The notes below the pieces were generated by a model. That model ran no database searches, had not been told where the DNA came from, and saw only the letters and a list, made by a program, of their open reading frames with translations. DNA of 19,007 bases. Source: an uncultured Clostridium sp. GTDB lineage: Bacteria > Bacillota > Clostridia > Lachnospirales > Lachnospiraceae. Positions 1 through 7,954 of this stretch are shown here, one piece after another. Location: positions 1-19,007 of the forward strand of contig UQJF01000050.1 of NCBI GenBank assembly GCA_900541315.1, in the 5' to 3' direction. Numbering within the stretch: position 1 is the first letter of the stretch; every line of letters begins with the position of its first letter. The translations under genes were made by a program, and so were the position numbers.

Positions 1-47
1 GAGATGTAGCTCCGTCTCGTGGGCTCGGAGATGTGTATAAGAGACAG
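1..47 (+). other. Illumina Nextera (Tn5) read-2/i7 adapter, not genomic
   Basis: Bases 14-47 match the Nextera read-2 transposase adapter, ending in the 19-base Tn5 mosaic end AGATGTGTATAAGAGACAG at 29-47. Bases 6-13 (GTAGCTCC) sit where an i7 index would be and equal the adapter-strand form of index N718 as I remember the list; bases 1-5 (GAGAT) match the end of the P7 primer. The exact reverse complement closes the window at 18961-19007. This is library sequence left on the contig. A GTG codon at 33 lies inside it and creates a false start for the first reading frame. Confidence 0.97.
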
Positions 48-314
48 GGAGAAGAAAGTGCCAACCAGGAAATGCTTATGAAGGTGCCATTGGAGATATC
101 TGTGGAGATAGGACGCACCAAGAAGCTGGTAAAAGACATTCTGGAGTTTACCCAGGGATCTCTTGTGGTCCTGGACAAAATGGCAGGAGAACAGGCAGAC
201 CTGTATGTAAATGGACAGTGTGTTGCCAGAGGAGATATTGTAGTAGTAGAGGATAATTTTGGTATCCGTATTACTGATATTGTAACCAGGGATATCAATC
301 CGGAGAGCCTTTAA
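48..314 (+). CDS. fliN: Flagellar motor switch protein FliN (or C-terminus of FliY), 5'-truncated
   Basis: This is the C-terminal part of a flagellar C-ring switch protein, which binds the export ATPase complex and helps set rotation direction. About 88 codons remain, ending in TAA. The visible domain is a SpoA/FliN C-terminal domain: VPLEISVEIGRT, then a hydrophobic strand with GSLVVLDK, then the typical LYVNGQCVARGDIVVV and the ending FGIRITDI. The first five codons of the apparent frame (33-47) are adapter, so the real start is off the contig. In Bacilli and Clostridia this domain is usually the end of FliY, which has an N-terminal CheC-like half; the two cannot be told apart here. It lies 1 nt upstream of fliO, as expected for the fli operon. 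Confidence 0.9.
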   Translation, partial: GEESANQEMLMKVPLEISVEIGRTKKLVKDILEFTQGSLVVLDKMAGEQADLYVNGQCVARGDIVVVEDNFGIRITDIVTRDINPESL

Positions 315-315
315 T

Positions 316-582
316 ATGATAACAGATATTGTTTCTACAACAGGTATGCTGCTTGCTTTTGTAGTCATTTTGTTTTTGGCATGGCAGGCAAGCCGGTACC
401 TGGGGAAAAATACCCCTTATGGAAAAAAAGGGGGGAAGATGCGGATACTGGAACAACTAAAAGTAGGAAACGATCAGTACATTATCCTTCTTAAACTGGA
501 TGAAAAACAATATCTGCTTGGGACCAGTCAGACGGGGATCCAGGTTCTGGAACGGTTTAAGGAGGAGAAAACGAATGAATGA
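316..582 (+). CDS. fliO: Flagellar biosynthesis protein FliO
   Basis: FliO is a small bitopic membrane protein that helps assemble the FliP ring of the flagellar type III export gate. The 88-aa product has one hydrophobic segment at about residues 10-25, followed by a basic stretch (KNTPYGKKGGK) and a small soluble domain with RILEQLKVG and YLLGTSQTGIQVL, the usual FliO pattern. The ATG follows a GGAG at 302-305. It starts 2 nt after the fliN stop and its last 8 nt overlap the start of fliP, suggesting translational coupling. FliO is poorly conserved, so the call rests on both sequence pattern and position between fliN and fliP. Confidence 0.88.
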   Translation: MITDIVSTTGMLLAFVVILFLAWQASRYLGKNTPYGKKGGKMRILEQLKVGNDQYIILLKLDEKQYLLGTSQTGIQVLERFKEEKTNE

Positions 583-1231
583 GCTGATTACAGGCTTAAA
601 TGGAGGAAATGTTCCTGCGCTGGATATTATCATGCTGCTTACCTTTGCAGCATTGCTTCCTTCAATTGTAGTTATGATGAGTTCCTTTATGCGCATCATA
701 ATCATACTTTCTTTTACGAGAAATGCAATGGGAGTCCAGCAGACGCCGCCTAATATGGTATTGACAGGCATGGCACTTTTTTTGTCACTGTATATTATGA
801 GCCCGGTTATAAGTCAGATTAATACGGTTGCCTATGAACCCTATAAAAATGGGGAGATCACACAGCAAGAGGCAGTAAGCCGGATGGCAGATCCACTGAA
901 GCAATTCATGCTTCGCAATACAGAGAAGGATACGCTGGATCATTTTGTACAGATGTCAAAACAGGAAGTTAAGAAAGATGTGAAAGAATATCCTCTTACA
1001 GTTGTTGTACCGGCTTTTATGACCAGCGAATTAAAAAAAGGGTTCCTTGCAGGATTTCTGATCTATCTTCCATTCCTGCTTATAGATATAGTGGTGTCTA
1101 CCACCCTTATGTCCATGGGTATGGTAATGCTTCCGCCAACTATGGTCTCTCTTCCCTTTAAGTTACTTTTATTTATTACAGTAAACGGCTGGGAGCTTTT
1201 ATTTTCCAGTCTGGTGCAGAGCTTCCGGTAG
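575..1231 (+). CDS. fliP: Flagellar export gate protein FliP
   Basis: FliP is a core membrane subunit of the flagellar export gate (the FliP5-FliQ4-FliR1 complex). The 218-aa product shows the family hallmarks: ALLPSIVVMMSSFMRI, then LSFTRNAMGVQQTPPNM, a soluble loop at roughly residues 85-145, and the C-terminal hydrophobic pair with LIDIVVSTTLMSMGM and PFKLLLF. I chose ATG at 575 because GGAGG at 561-565 lies just upstream and the family begins here; the frame extends to 500 but that part overlaps fliO heavily. Several proteobacterial FliPs carry an N-terminal signal peptide; this one starts almost directly at the first membrane helix. It overlaps fliO by 8 nt and is followed by fliQ after 15 nt. 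Confidence 0.96.
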   Translation: MNELITGLNGGNVPALDIIMLLTFAALLPSIVVMMSSFMRIIIILSFTRNAMGVQQTPPNMVLTGMALFLSLYIMSPVISQINTVAYEPYKNGEITQQEAVSRMADPLKQFMLRNTEKDTLDHFVQMSKQEVKKDVKEYPLTVVVPAFMTSELKKGFLAGFLIYLPFLLIDIVVSTTLMSMGMVMLPPTMVSLPFKLLLFITVNGWELLFSSLVQSFR

Positions 1232-1246
1232 GAAAGAGGTGGGAAT

Positions 1247-1510
1247 ATGACAGAAGTACAGATCCTGGATATCATGTATGAAGCGTTTCAGCTGGCAATG
1301 AAGCTGTCGCTGCCATTTCTTCTGATCAGTATGATCGTAGGTGTGGTCATTGCTGTATTTCAGGCAGCCACACAGATTAATGAACAGACAATGACATTTG
1401 TGCCCAAACTGCTGGCTATCATGGTGCTTTTAGGTTTTTTAGGAAGTTCTATGCTGGTTATGCTTCAGGAATTTTTTCAATACATAGTGGAATTGATCGC
1501 AAAGGGGTAA
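1247..1510 (+). CDS. fliQ: Flagellar export gate protein FliQ
   Basis: FliQ is the two-helix export gate subunit that packs around the FliP-FliR core. The 87-aa length is exactly usual. The sequence begins with the amphipathic MTEVQILDIMYEAF, followed by two hydrophobic hairpin segments at about residues 18-38 and 50-72, with the conserved AATQINEQTMTFVPK loop between them. The ATG is preceded by AGAGGTGGG as ribosome site. It lies between fliP and fliR in the standard fliPQR order. Confidence 0.97.
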   Translation: MTEVQILDIMYEAFQLAMKLSLPFLLISMIVGVVIAVFQAATQINEQTMTFVPKLLAIMVLLGFLGSSMLVMLQEFFQYIVELIAKG

Positions 1511-1519
1511 AAAAGATCT

Positions 1520-2278
1520 ATGTTTATCACATTTTCAATGGCAGTGATGCGTATGAGCGGAGCCATCGGATTCAATCCACTTTTTGGAAAAAGTAATTTT
1601 CCTGTAAAAATAAGGGCATATTTTGTTTTTGCCCTGTCACTGCTCCTGTATCTGTCTGCAGACCAGACCCAGATGGCATATCCGGAGTCAATGGCAGAAT
1701 ACATCCTGATGCTTGCAGGAGAGCTTTTTCTTGGGGCAGTGTTAGCCTTTGCAATGGAACTGGCGTTCCTTACGATCCGGTTTGCTTCTTCCATTATGGA
1801 TTTTTCAATGGGACTTAGCATGGCCCAGGTTTATGATCCCCAGTATGGAACCCAGTCAACGGTCAGTTCCGGTATTTATTATGCATTTATGGTACTGATC
1901 TTTTTTGCCAGCAACAGTCATTTACGGCTGTTAGCATTGTTTTACCAGTCAGTACAGCTGATCCCTTATGGAAAAGTGACATTTAATCCCATGCTGGTCC
2001 ATGTGATCACAGATGGATTTTGCCAGGGGATCCTTACTGGTATGCAGTTTGCATTTCCAATGATAGCAATTGAGCTTGTGACAGAACTGGCAATGGGAAT
2101 CCTGATGCGTATCATTCCCCAGATCAATGTTTTTACAGTAAATTTCCAGGTAAAGATCATAATGGGGCTTTTGATGATGCTTCTGTTGTTTTCGCCAATG
2201 GCAGATTATATAAATACCATCTTTACATATATGTATCAGATGATGTGGAAGCTTTTAAGCAATATGAAACCAGTCTGA
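1520..2278 (+). CDS. fliR: Flagellar export gate protein FliR
   Basis: FliR is the single-copy subunit that closes the FliPQR export gate and contacts FlhB. The 252-aa product is a polytopic membrane protein with about six hydrophobic stretches and the family features RMSGAIGFNPLFG near the N-terminus, FASSIMDFSMGLSMAQVYDP in the middle and IPQINVFTVNFQVKI toward the C-terminus. The ATG at 1520 is the only plausible start: the same frame is closed by the fliQ stop at 1508-1510. AAGGGG at 1502-1507 is the likely ribosome site, overlapping the end of fliQ. flhB follows after 17 nt. Confidence 0.96.
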   Translation: MFITFSMAVMRMSGAIGFNPLFGKSNFPVKIRAYFVFALSLLLYLSADQTQMAYPESMAEYILMLAGELFLGAVLAFAMELAFLTIRFASSIMDFSMGLSMAQVYDPQYGTQSTVSSGIYYAFMVLIFFASNSHLRLLALFYQSVQLIPYGKVTFNPMLVHVITDGFCQGILTGMQFAFPMIAIELVTELAMGILMRIIPQINVFTVNFQVKIIMGLLMMLLLFSPMADYINTIFTYMYQMMWKLLSNMKPV

Positions 2279-2295
2279 AGGGAGTGTAACAGAAG

Positions 2296-3369
2296 ATGGG
2301 ACAGAGTGGTCAGGAGAAAACAGAACAGCCTACCGCCAAAAAACGGCAGGATGCCAGAAAAGAAGGAAATATCTTCCAAAGCAGGGATATAGCTACCGTA
2401 TTGATCCTGGCAGGCGTATTTTCTGGGATCCGCATATGGATTCCCTTTATATACGGACAGCTGAAAACTTATATGACCTGGGTCATAGATGGCGCAGCCA
2501 GATCCTCAGAAGATATGCTGTCAGCCAGCCTTGTTTTTGTGACATTATCTGTGTTTTTAAAATGTGCGCTTCCACTGTTGGTTTTAGCCCTTTTCCTTGG
2601 CGTTGTGTCACATGGAGTACAGACCCGTTTTAATGTATCCTTTAAATCCATACGGCCAAAATGGAACAGGCTTAATCCTCTTTCAGGTATAAAACGTCTG
2701 TTTTCCATGAAAAATGCAGTAGAACTGGTGAAAAACTCCATCAAGATAACACTGCTTCTGGTACTGCTTTACAACATAATGAAACGGGATCTGCAGCCCA
2801 TGGCATCAATGATCGATATGAATCCTGCAGCATCTGCAGCCTATATGATGAAAATGCTATTTGATCTGCTGATACGTGTATGTATTGCCTTTACAGTCAT
2901 TGCCTTTGGTGATTATCTGTATCAGCGATGGGAATACGAAAAAGAGCTTCGTATGACAAAGCAGGAAGTAAAAGATGAGTATAAACAGACAGAAGGTAAT
3001 CCTGAGATTAAAAACAGGATCAAAAGCCTGCAGCGTCAGATGGCATCCAGCAGGATGATGCAGAAGGTTCCCCAGGCAGATGTAATCATACGAAATCCTA
3101 CCCATGTGGCCATTGCTTTGAAATATGATCCTGATCATGACAATGCCCCGGTAGTACTTGCCAAGGGATTAGATGAACTGGCGTTAAGGATCGTAAAGGT
3201 GGGGGAAGAAAACAATGTTTATACCATTGAAAATAAGCCACTTGCACGGGCTATGTACAATTCCTGTGAACTGGACAGGCCGATCCCATCAGAATTTTAT
3301 ACAGCAGTGGCGGAAATCCTGGTATATCTGTATAAACAGGATAACGGAAAAAATAAAGATAGAAAATAA
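2296..3369 (+). CDS. flhB: Flagellar export switch protein FlhB
   Basis: FlhB switches export from rod/hook substrates to filament substrates after self-cleavage of its cytoplasmic domain. The 357-aa protein opens with the typical EKTEQPTAKKRQDARKEGN, has four hydrophobic segments at about residues 30-210, and then a cytoplasmic domain with the autocleavage motif NPTH at residues 267-270, directly before VAIALKYD. The motif is intact, so normal self-processing between N267 and P268 is expected. The downstream part has the standard AKGLDELALRIVKVGEENNV region. A GGGAG upstream serves the ATG. flhA follows within a few tens of bases. Confidence 0.97.
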   Translation: MGQSGQEKTEQPTAKKRQDARKEGNIFQSRDIATVLILAGVFSGIRIWIPFIYGQLKTYMTWVIDGAARSSEDMLSASLVFVTLSVFLKCALPLLVLALFLGVVSHGVQTRFNVSFKSIRPKWNRLNPLSGIKRLFSMKNAVELVKNSIKITLLLVLLYNIMKRDLQPMASMIDMNPAASAAYMMKMLFDLLIRVCIAFTVIAFGDYLYQRWEYEKELRMTKQEVKDEYKQTEGNPEIKNRIKSLQRQMASSRMMQKVPQADVIIRNPTHVAIALKYDPDHDNAPVVLAKGLDELALRIVKVGEENNVYTIENKPLARAMYNSCELDRPIPSEFYTAVAEILVYLYKQDNGKNKDRK

Positions 3370-3390
3370 TAGTTGGAGATTAATGGACGA

Positions 3391-5514
3391 ATGAAACGGT
3401 TATTGAGTTACTCAGTGGTTATGTTTGTGATCACGATCATATTGCTTTTGATCATTCCCCTTCCGGCGGGACTGGTGGATGTGGCGATCATATTGAATAT
3501 GTCACTTTCCATGATGATCCTGGTAATAACCATGACCATTCGGGAGCCACTGGAATTCTCCATATTTCCCTCGCTTTTGCTTATTACCACGCTGTTCCGT
3601 TTAGGTATCAATGTTTCAACCACGAGAAATATCCTTTCTCAGGGAGGTTCATCAGGCCGTGTCATTGCTGCCTTTGGTGATTTCGTTTTAAGAGGGAATG
3701 TAGTAGTAGGTCTGATCATCTTCCTGATCATCGTGCTGATGCAGTTTATCGTTATCACCAAAGGTGCAGAACGAGTTGCCGAGGTGGCAGCGAGGTTTAA
3801 TCTGGATGCTATGCCGGGAAAACAGATGGCCATTGACGCAGACCTTAGCTCAGGTCTGATCAATGAGGCACAGGCAAAGGAACGGCGTGCCAAGGTTCAG
3901 AGAGAAGCAGATTTTTATGGTGCAATGGATGGTGCGACTAAGATCGTAAAGGGCGATGCAGTTATGTCACTTATCACAACTGCCATTAATCTGATCGGCG
4001 GCAGTATCATCGGTATTGTACAGTCCGGCAGCAGCATCTCAGCTGTGCTGAGTACATATTCCATTGCGACAGTAGGTGACGGTCTGGTATCCCAGATACC
4101 GGCTCTTCTTATTTCTACTGCAACAGGAATGATCGTTACAAGAGCTGTTTCAGAAGGCAGCTTAAATGAAGATGTATCAAAGCAGTTTCTGGCCCAGCCT
4201 CATGCTATGATCGTTAGTGGTGCAGCAGTGGCGGTTATGGCTGTGATACCTGGAATGCCGGCAGTAAGGACTCTGGTTGTGGCTGCATGTCTTATGGGAA
4301 GCGGATTTTATCTTTCCGGAAAGATAAAAAAAGAGCCACAGGCATTGTCACAAATGGCAATGGCTCCTTCTACCCAGCTTCAGGATTCCCCACAGGCTCA
4401 GGCAGCTGCTGCAAAAGAGGAAGTAAGTGAGGAAGAATATTTTAAAGATGTAAATAATGTATACAGCCTTCTTACACTGGAGCCAGTGGAGATCGAGTTT
4501 GGTTATAGTCTGATCCCTCTGGCAGATGAGTCAGTAGGCGGAAGGCTGATCAGCAGGATCGTTATATTCCGCCGCCAATATGCCCAGGATATGGGATTTG
4601 TGATCCCATCCATCCGGCTCCGGGACAGTTCTTCCCTGGGACCAAGTCAGTATAGTATCCGCATAAAAGGAGAAGAAATTGCAGGAGGAGAGATCCTGAT
4701 TGATTATTTCCTTGCTCTGGAACCAGAGGAGGTGGAAGAAGAAATTGAAGGTATTGAGGCCATTGAACCGGCATACGGTATACCCAGCAGGTGGATCAAG
4801 CCTGAAAACAGAGATCGAGCTGAATTATATGGTTATACGGTCATTGATCCTCTGTCTGTATTGCTCATGCATCTTTCAGAAGTGATCCGGCAGCATTCAT
4901 ACGAACTGCTTACAAGACAGGAAGTGGTAAGGCTTACGGAAAATCTGAAAAAAACAGCTCCTGAGCTGGTGGAAGAGGCAATACCACAGATGATCAGCTA
5001 CAGTTATTTCCAGAGAGTTCTTACAAACCTTCTAAAAGAAGGAATCCCGATCCGCGACCTGGAGACCATTGTAGAGAATCTGATGCAGACAGCTTCAGAA
5101 ACAGGTCTTCCTCCAAGAGAGCTGGATCAGACAGTAGAAAAGATCAGGACAGCTCTTAAACGTACCATTACCCGCATGTACTGCACAGATGGATGCATGA
5201 AAGTGATCACACTGGATGCCCAGCTGGAACGGGAAATGGTCGCATCCTTGTCAAAAGGGGAAAATGGCTTATATCTGGCATTAAACCCGGAAATGCTCCA
5301 GCATGTCATCCGGCAGCTGGCAGAGCAGATAAAAAAGTTCAGTGGTTTATCACAGAACCCGGTGATCCTGACTTCACAGGTTATGAGGATTCATTTTTAC
5401 CATCTGGTAGAACCCTTTTATCCTAATATCAGGGTGCTTTCATTTAATGAGATCGCAAATAATGTGCAGATCCAGTCAATTGGAAATATAAGTACAATGA
5501 AAAAAGGATCATAA
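3391..5514 (+). CDS. flhA: Flagellar export apparatus protein FlhA
   Basis: FlhA is the large ring protein of the export gate; its cytoplasmic nonamer docks chaperone-substrate complexes and couples proton flow to export. From ATG 3391 it is 707 aa. The N-terminal half (about residues 1-310) is membrane-embedded and contains the FHIPEP-family region with TKGAERVAEVAARFNLDAMP and GKQMAIDADL at about residues 138-152. A charged linker rich in Ala/Gln/Glu follows at about 318-350, then the cytoplasmic domain. The frame can be extended to a TTG at 3373, but GGAG at 3375-3378 lies upstream of ATG 3391 and would be inside the longer form, so ATG 3391 is preferred. This is the last gene of the export block; flhF and flhG do not follow. 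Confidence 0.95.
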   Translation: MKRLLSYSVVMFVITIILLLIIPLPAGLVDVAIILNMSLSMMILVITMTIREPLEFSIFPSLLLITTLFRLGINVSTTRNILSQGGSSGRVIAAFGDFVLRGNVVVGLIIFLIIVLMQFIVITKGAERVAEVAARFNLDAMPGKQMAIDADLSSGLINEAQAKERRAKVQREADFYGAMDGATKIVKGDAVMSLITTAINLIGGSIIGIVQSGSSISAVLSTYSIATVGDGLVSQIPALLISTATGMIVTRAVSEGSLNEDVSKQFLAQPHAMIVSGAAVAVMAVIPGMPAVRTLVVAACLMGSGFYLSGKIKKEPQALSQMAMAPSTQLQDSPQAQAAAAKEEVSEEEYFKDVNNVYSLLTLEPVEIEFGYSLIPLADESVGGRLISRIVIFRRQYAQDMGFVIPSIRLRDSSSLGPSQYSIRIKGEEIAGGEILIDYFLALEPEEVEEEIEGIEAIEPAYGIPSRWIKPENRDRAELYGYTVIDPLSVLLMHLSEVIRQHSYELLTRQEVVRLTENLKKTAPELVEEAIPQMISYSYFQRVLTNLLKEGIPIRDLETIVENLMQTASETGLPPRELDQTVEKIRTALKRTITRMYCTDGCMKVITLDAQLEREMVASLSKGENGLYLALNPEMLQHVIRQLAEQIKKFSGLSQNPVILTSQVMRIHFYHLVEPFYPNIRVLSFNEIANNVQIQSIGNISTMKKGS

Positions 5515-5563
5515 GTGTACGGTCAAATGATATAAACAGCAGATAACAGGAGTGAGAAAAGTT

Positions 5564-6361
5564 ATGGTAGAAAATCAAGAAAAAGCAGAAAAGGAGTTAT
5601 TTGCGCTTTATAAAGAAACGAAAGATCCAGAAATAAAGAAAGAGATCACCATGAGGTATCTGTACATAGCAAGGACCATGGCAACAAAGTTATACGATCT
5701 TTATTCTACCACCATGCAGATGGAAGATGCAGTAAATGAGGGTGTGGTGGCGATCATAAAAGGAATCGATATGTATGATCCGGATAAAAACATTAAGTTT
5801 TCCACTTACATTACAACGCGGGTAAGAGGAGCAATGCTGGATTATGTAAGAAAACAGGAGTGGATGCCCCGGGGATTTTACAAGCAGTTGGGTATTATAG
5901 AATCTGCATGCGAGGACATGAAGCTGGAATTAGGAAGAACACCAACAGTTGATGAACTGGCAAAGCATCTTGGAATAGAAAAAAAACGCTGCCAGAGGAT
6001 CATTTCCATGAAAAACAGGGGAAATATCCAGTCTCTTGATTTTCTGCTGGAAAATCAGAATACATCCAATGGAGTCCGCATCACAAACAATGATATCCAG
6101 GTACAACCTGAGGAGGCATGCTTGTGGGAAGAGGATATGCGGGTGTTGGCAGAAGGCATAGCCCAGCTAAATGAAAAAGAGCAGAAGACGCTGGCATTAC
6201 ATTATATGGAAGGACTGAAAATAGAACAGGTAGGCCGGGTCATGGGTGTCAGCCAGCCCAGGGCATCCCAGATCCACACGATGGCTCTGCGTAAACTGCG
6301 TCAGTTTATAGAAAAGAAAAATGAAAAGGGGATAAAGTCAGATGTATCAGGGATTTTATAA
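5564..6361 (+). CDS. fliA: Flagellar RNA polymerase sigma factor FliA/SigD (sigma-28)
   Basis: This alternative sigma factor directs transcription of late flagellar and chemotaxis genes. The 265-aa product has sigma region 2 at about residues 25-115 (EDAVNEGVVAIIKGIDMYDP, KFSTYITTRVRGAMLDYVRK, then the WMPR typical of the SigD/WhiG group), region 3 at about 115-165 (ELGRTPTVDELAKHLGI), and region 4 at about 200-250 with the helix-turn-helix LKIEQVGRVMGVSQPRASQIH. I chose ATG 5564 because AGGAG at 5548-5552 fits it; a GTG at 5552 overlaps that same ribosome site. The last 20 nt overlap the next gene. Its place after flhA, but without flhF/flhG, cheA, cheB or cheW between, differs from the Bacillus order. 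Confidence 0.95.
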   Translation: MVENQEKAEKELFALYKETKDPEIKKEITMRYLYIARTMATKLYDLYSTTMQMEDAVNEGVVAIIKGIDMYDPDKNIKFSTYITTRVRGAMLDYVRKQEWMPRGFYKQLGIIESACEDMKLELGRTPTVDELAKHLGIEKKRCQRIISMKNRGNIQSLDFLLENQNTSNGVRITNNDIQVQPEEACLWEEDMRVLAEGIAQLNEKEQKTLALHYMEGLKIEQVGRVMGVSQPRASQIHTMALRKLRQFIEKKNEKGIKSDVSGIL

Positions 6362-7139
6362 TCTGGCGTCAGGCATGCTGACCCAGAGCAGGAATTTAAA
6401 TACTATCAGTAATAATATGGTGAATATCCAGACTCCTGGATATAAAAACGAAACAATGGTAAGCAGTACTTTCAAAGAAGAAATGCTTTATCGTACAGGA
6501 CAGTATAGCAAAGAAAATCCAACCCAGCTGGCAACTGTTTCAAAAATAAAGACAGCAAAGCAGGTTTATACCAATTATGACCAGGGCGGTCTGGAACAGA
6601 CAGATGGTATCTATGACTTTGCCTTAAATGGAAATGGCTTTTTCTGCATCCAGACATCACAGGGCATCCGGTATACAAGGAATGGTTCATTTTCAGTAGA
6701 TAAAGATGGATATCTGGTTTTAAACCAGGCAGGAAGAGTCTTAAATAAAGAAGGGCAGCCTGTCCAGATCAAAAATGAGAACTTTACAGTAGATTCCAAA
6801 GGACACATTACTGCTGCTATTACAAATCAGTCTGATGGTGAAGAAAGCGGCAGCCAGGAAGTTACCATAGAGGATTATGGAACTTTGAAAGTAGTGGATT
6901 TTCCAGATCAGGGACAGCTTCATGCAGAGGATAATGGACTTTTCTCTACTGCACAGGCAGAAACAACACCTGCAGATACAACTGTTCAATGGAAAATGCT
7001 GGAAAAATCCAATGTAGACATGGTGGAGCAGATGACAGCTATGATGTCATCCCAGAGAGCGCTTCAAAGCGCAGCCCAGTCACTGAAAATGTATGATCAG
7101 ATCATGAGTAAGTCTGTGTCAGATGTCGGTAAGCTGTAA
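6342..7139 (+). CDS. Flagellar hook-basal body rod protein, FlgF/FlgG (FlhO) family
   Basis: This is a distal-rod type protein exported by the flagellar apparatus. The 265-aa product starts with YQGFYNLASGMLTQSRNL and ISNNMVNIQTPGYK, the N-terminal rod signature, has the mid-domain FALNGNGFFCIQT and YTRNGSFSVDKDGYLV, and ends with NVDMVEQMTAMMSSQRAL, the C-terminal coil that pairs with the N-terminus. It overlaps the end of fliA by 20 nt, with AAGGGG inside fliA as ribosome site, suggesting coupled translation. FlgF and FlgG cannot be separated confidently by eye, so no symbol is given. It forms a tandem paralogous pair with the next gene, as flhO/flhP do in Bacillus. Confidence 0.9.
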   Translation: MYQGFYNLASGMLTQSRNLNTISNNMVNIQTPGYKNETMVSSTFKEEMLYRTGQYSKENPTQLATVSKIKTAKQVYTNYDQGGLEQTDGIYDFALNGNGFFCIQTSQGIRYTRNGSFSVDKDGYLVLNQAGRVLNKEGQPVQIKNENFTVDSKGHITAAITNQSDGEESGSQEVTIEDYGTLKVVDFPDQGQLHAEDNGLFSTAQAETTPADTTVQWKMLEKSNVDMVEQMTAMMSSQRALQSAAQSLKMYDQIMSKSVSDVGKL

Positions 7140-7152
7140 GGAGGATAAAGAA

Positions 7153-7944
7153 ATGAATATGTCATTTTATACAGGAGCAGCAGGAGCCGGACAGTTTACA
7201 AAAAAACTGTCAGTTGTATCCAATAACCTGTCCAATATCAATAATACAGGCTTTAAACCTAAAACAATAGCTTTTTCTGAACTGATTCACTATAATCTTA
7301 ATGATTCTGAAAATGCCCAGACAGAGCTGCAGACAGGTGCAGGAACCAGAGGGGAGCGCACCTGGACGGATTTTGGTGTAGCCGGTGCTACTCAGACCGG
7401 AAAAGAATATGATTATGCAATCATGGAACCTAATGCATTTTTTATGCTCCAGGATCCTGCAACAGGTGAGATCACCTATACAAGAAACGGCCATTTTCAC
7501 AGGGGAGAAAGGGAAGATGGCTTTTATCTTACAACAGAAGACGGCAAGCTGGTGCTGGACCAGAACCGGCAGCCTCTTAAGCTGGAAGTAACAGATGTAG
7601 AAAAGCTGCAGGAGGAATCAGAGTCAGAAGACGATGACTACGATACAGATGATACAGACAGCACAGAGGATGATACTGACCTTCCTAAGGTAAGTGTATA
7701 CACATTTTCAAATCCCAGCCGTCTCTTAAGCGTAGGAGATAATGAATACAAAACACAGGATGGAATGGAAGCATCTTTAAAATCAGATGCAGCCCTGCAA
7801 AAAGGTGCATTGGAGAATTCAGGCACAGATATGGCAAAAGAAATGGTCCATGTGATCGAATGCCAGAGAGCCTTTTCCTATGCTGTAAAAATGATCACTA
7901 CATCAGATGATATAGAGGGAACAATCAATTCACTGAGAGGATAA
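7153..7944 (+). CDS. Second flagellar rod/hook-basal body protein, FlgG-like, with acidic insert
   Basis: This is the second of two tandem rod-type genes. The 263-aa product begins MNMSFYTGAAGAGQF and VSNNLSNINNTGFKPK, has the mid-domain YTRNGHFHRG and TTEDGKLVLDQNRQPL, and ends with NSGTDMAKEMVHVIECQRAF and TTSDDIEGTINSLRG, the FlgG-type C-terminus. The start at 7153 follows AAGGAGG at 7138-7144; the open frame extends 10 codons upstream but lacks a ribosome site. Unusual is a stretch of almost only Asp, Glu, Ser and Thr at residues 155-176, inserted in the surface-exposed middle domain. It is more divergent from textbook FlgG than its neighbour. cheC follows after 10 nt. Confidence 0.88.
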   Translation: MNMSFYTGAAGAGQFTKKLSVVSNNLSNINNTGFKPKTIAFSELIHYNLNDSENAQTELQTGAGTRGERTWTDFGVAGATQTGKEYDYAIMEPNAFFMLQDPATGEITYTRNGHFHRGEREDGFYLTTEDGKLVLDQNRQPLKLEVTDVEKLQEESESEDDDYDTDDTDSTEDDTDLPKVSVYTFSNPSRLLSVGDNEYKTQDGMEASLKSDAALQKGALENSGTDMAKEMVHVIECQRAFSYAVKMITTSDDIEGTINSLRG

Positions 7945-7954
7945 GGTAAAAAGA

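Noticed and set aside
500..574. Longer fliP frame starting at 500
   Set aside because: It would overlap fliO by over 80 nt, lacks a ribosome site, and adds a basic stretch not seen in FliP; GGAGG at 561-565 points to ATG 575.
3373..3390. TTG start for flhA at 3373
   Set aside because: No ribosome site precedes it, while GGAG at 3375-3378 serves ATG 3391. The difference is only six codons, so it remains possible.
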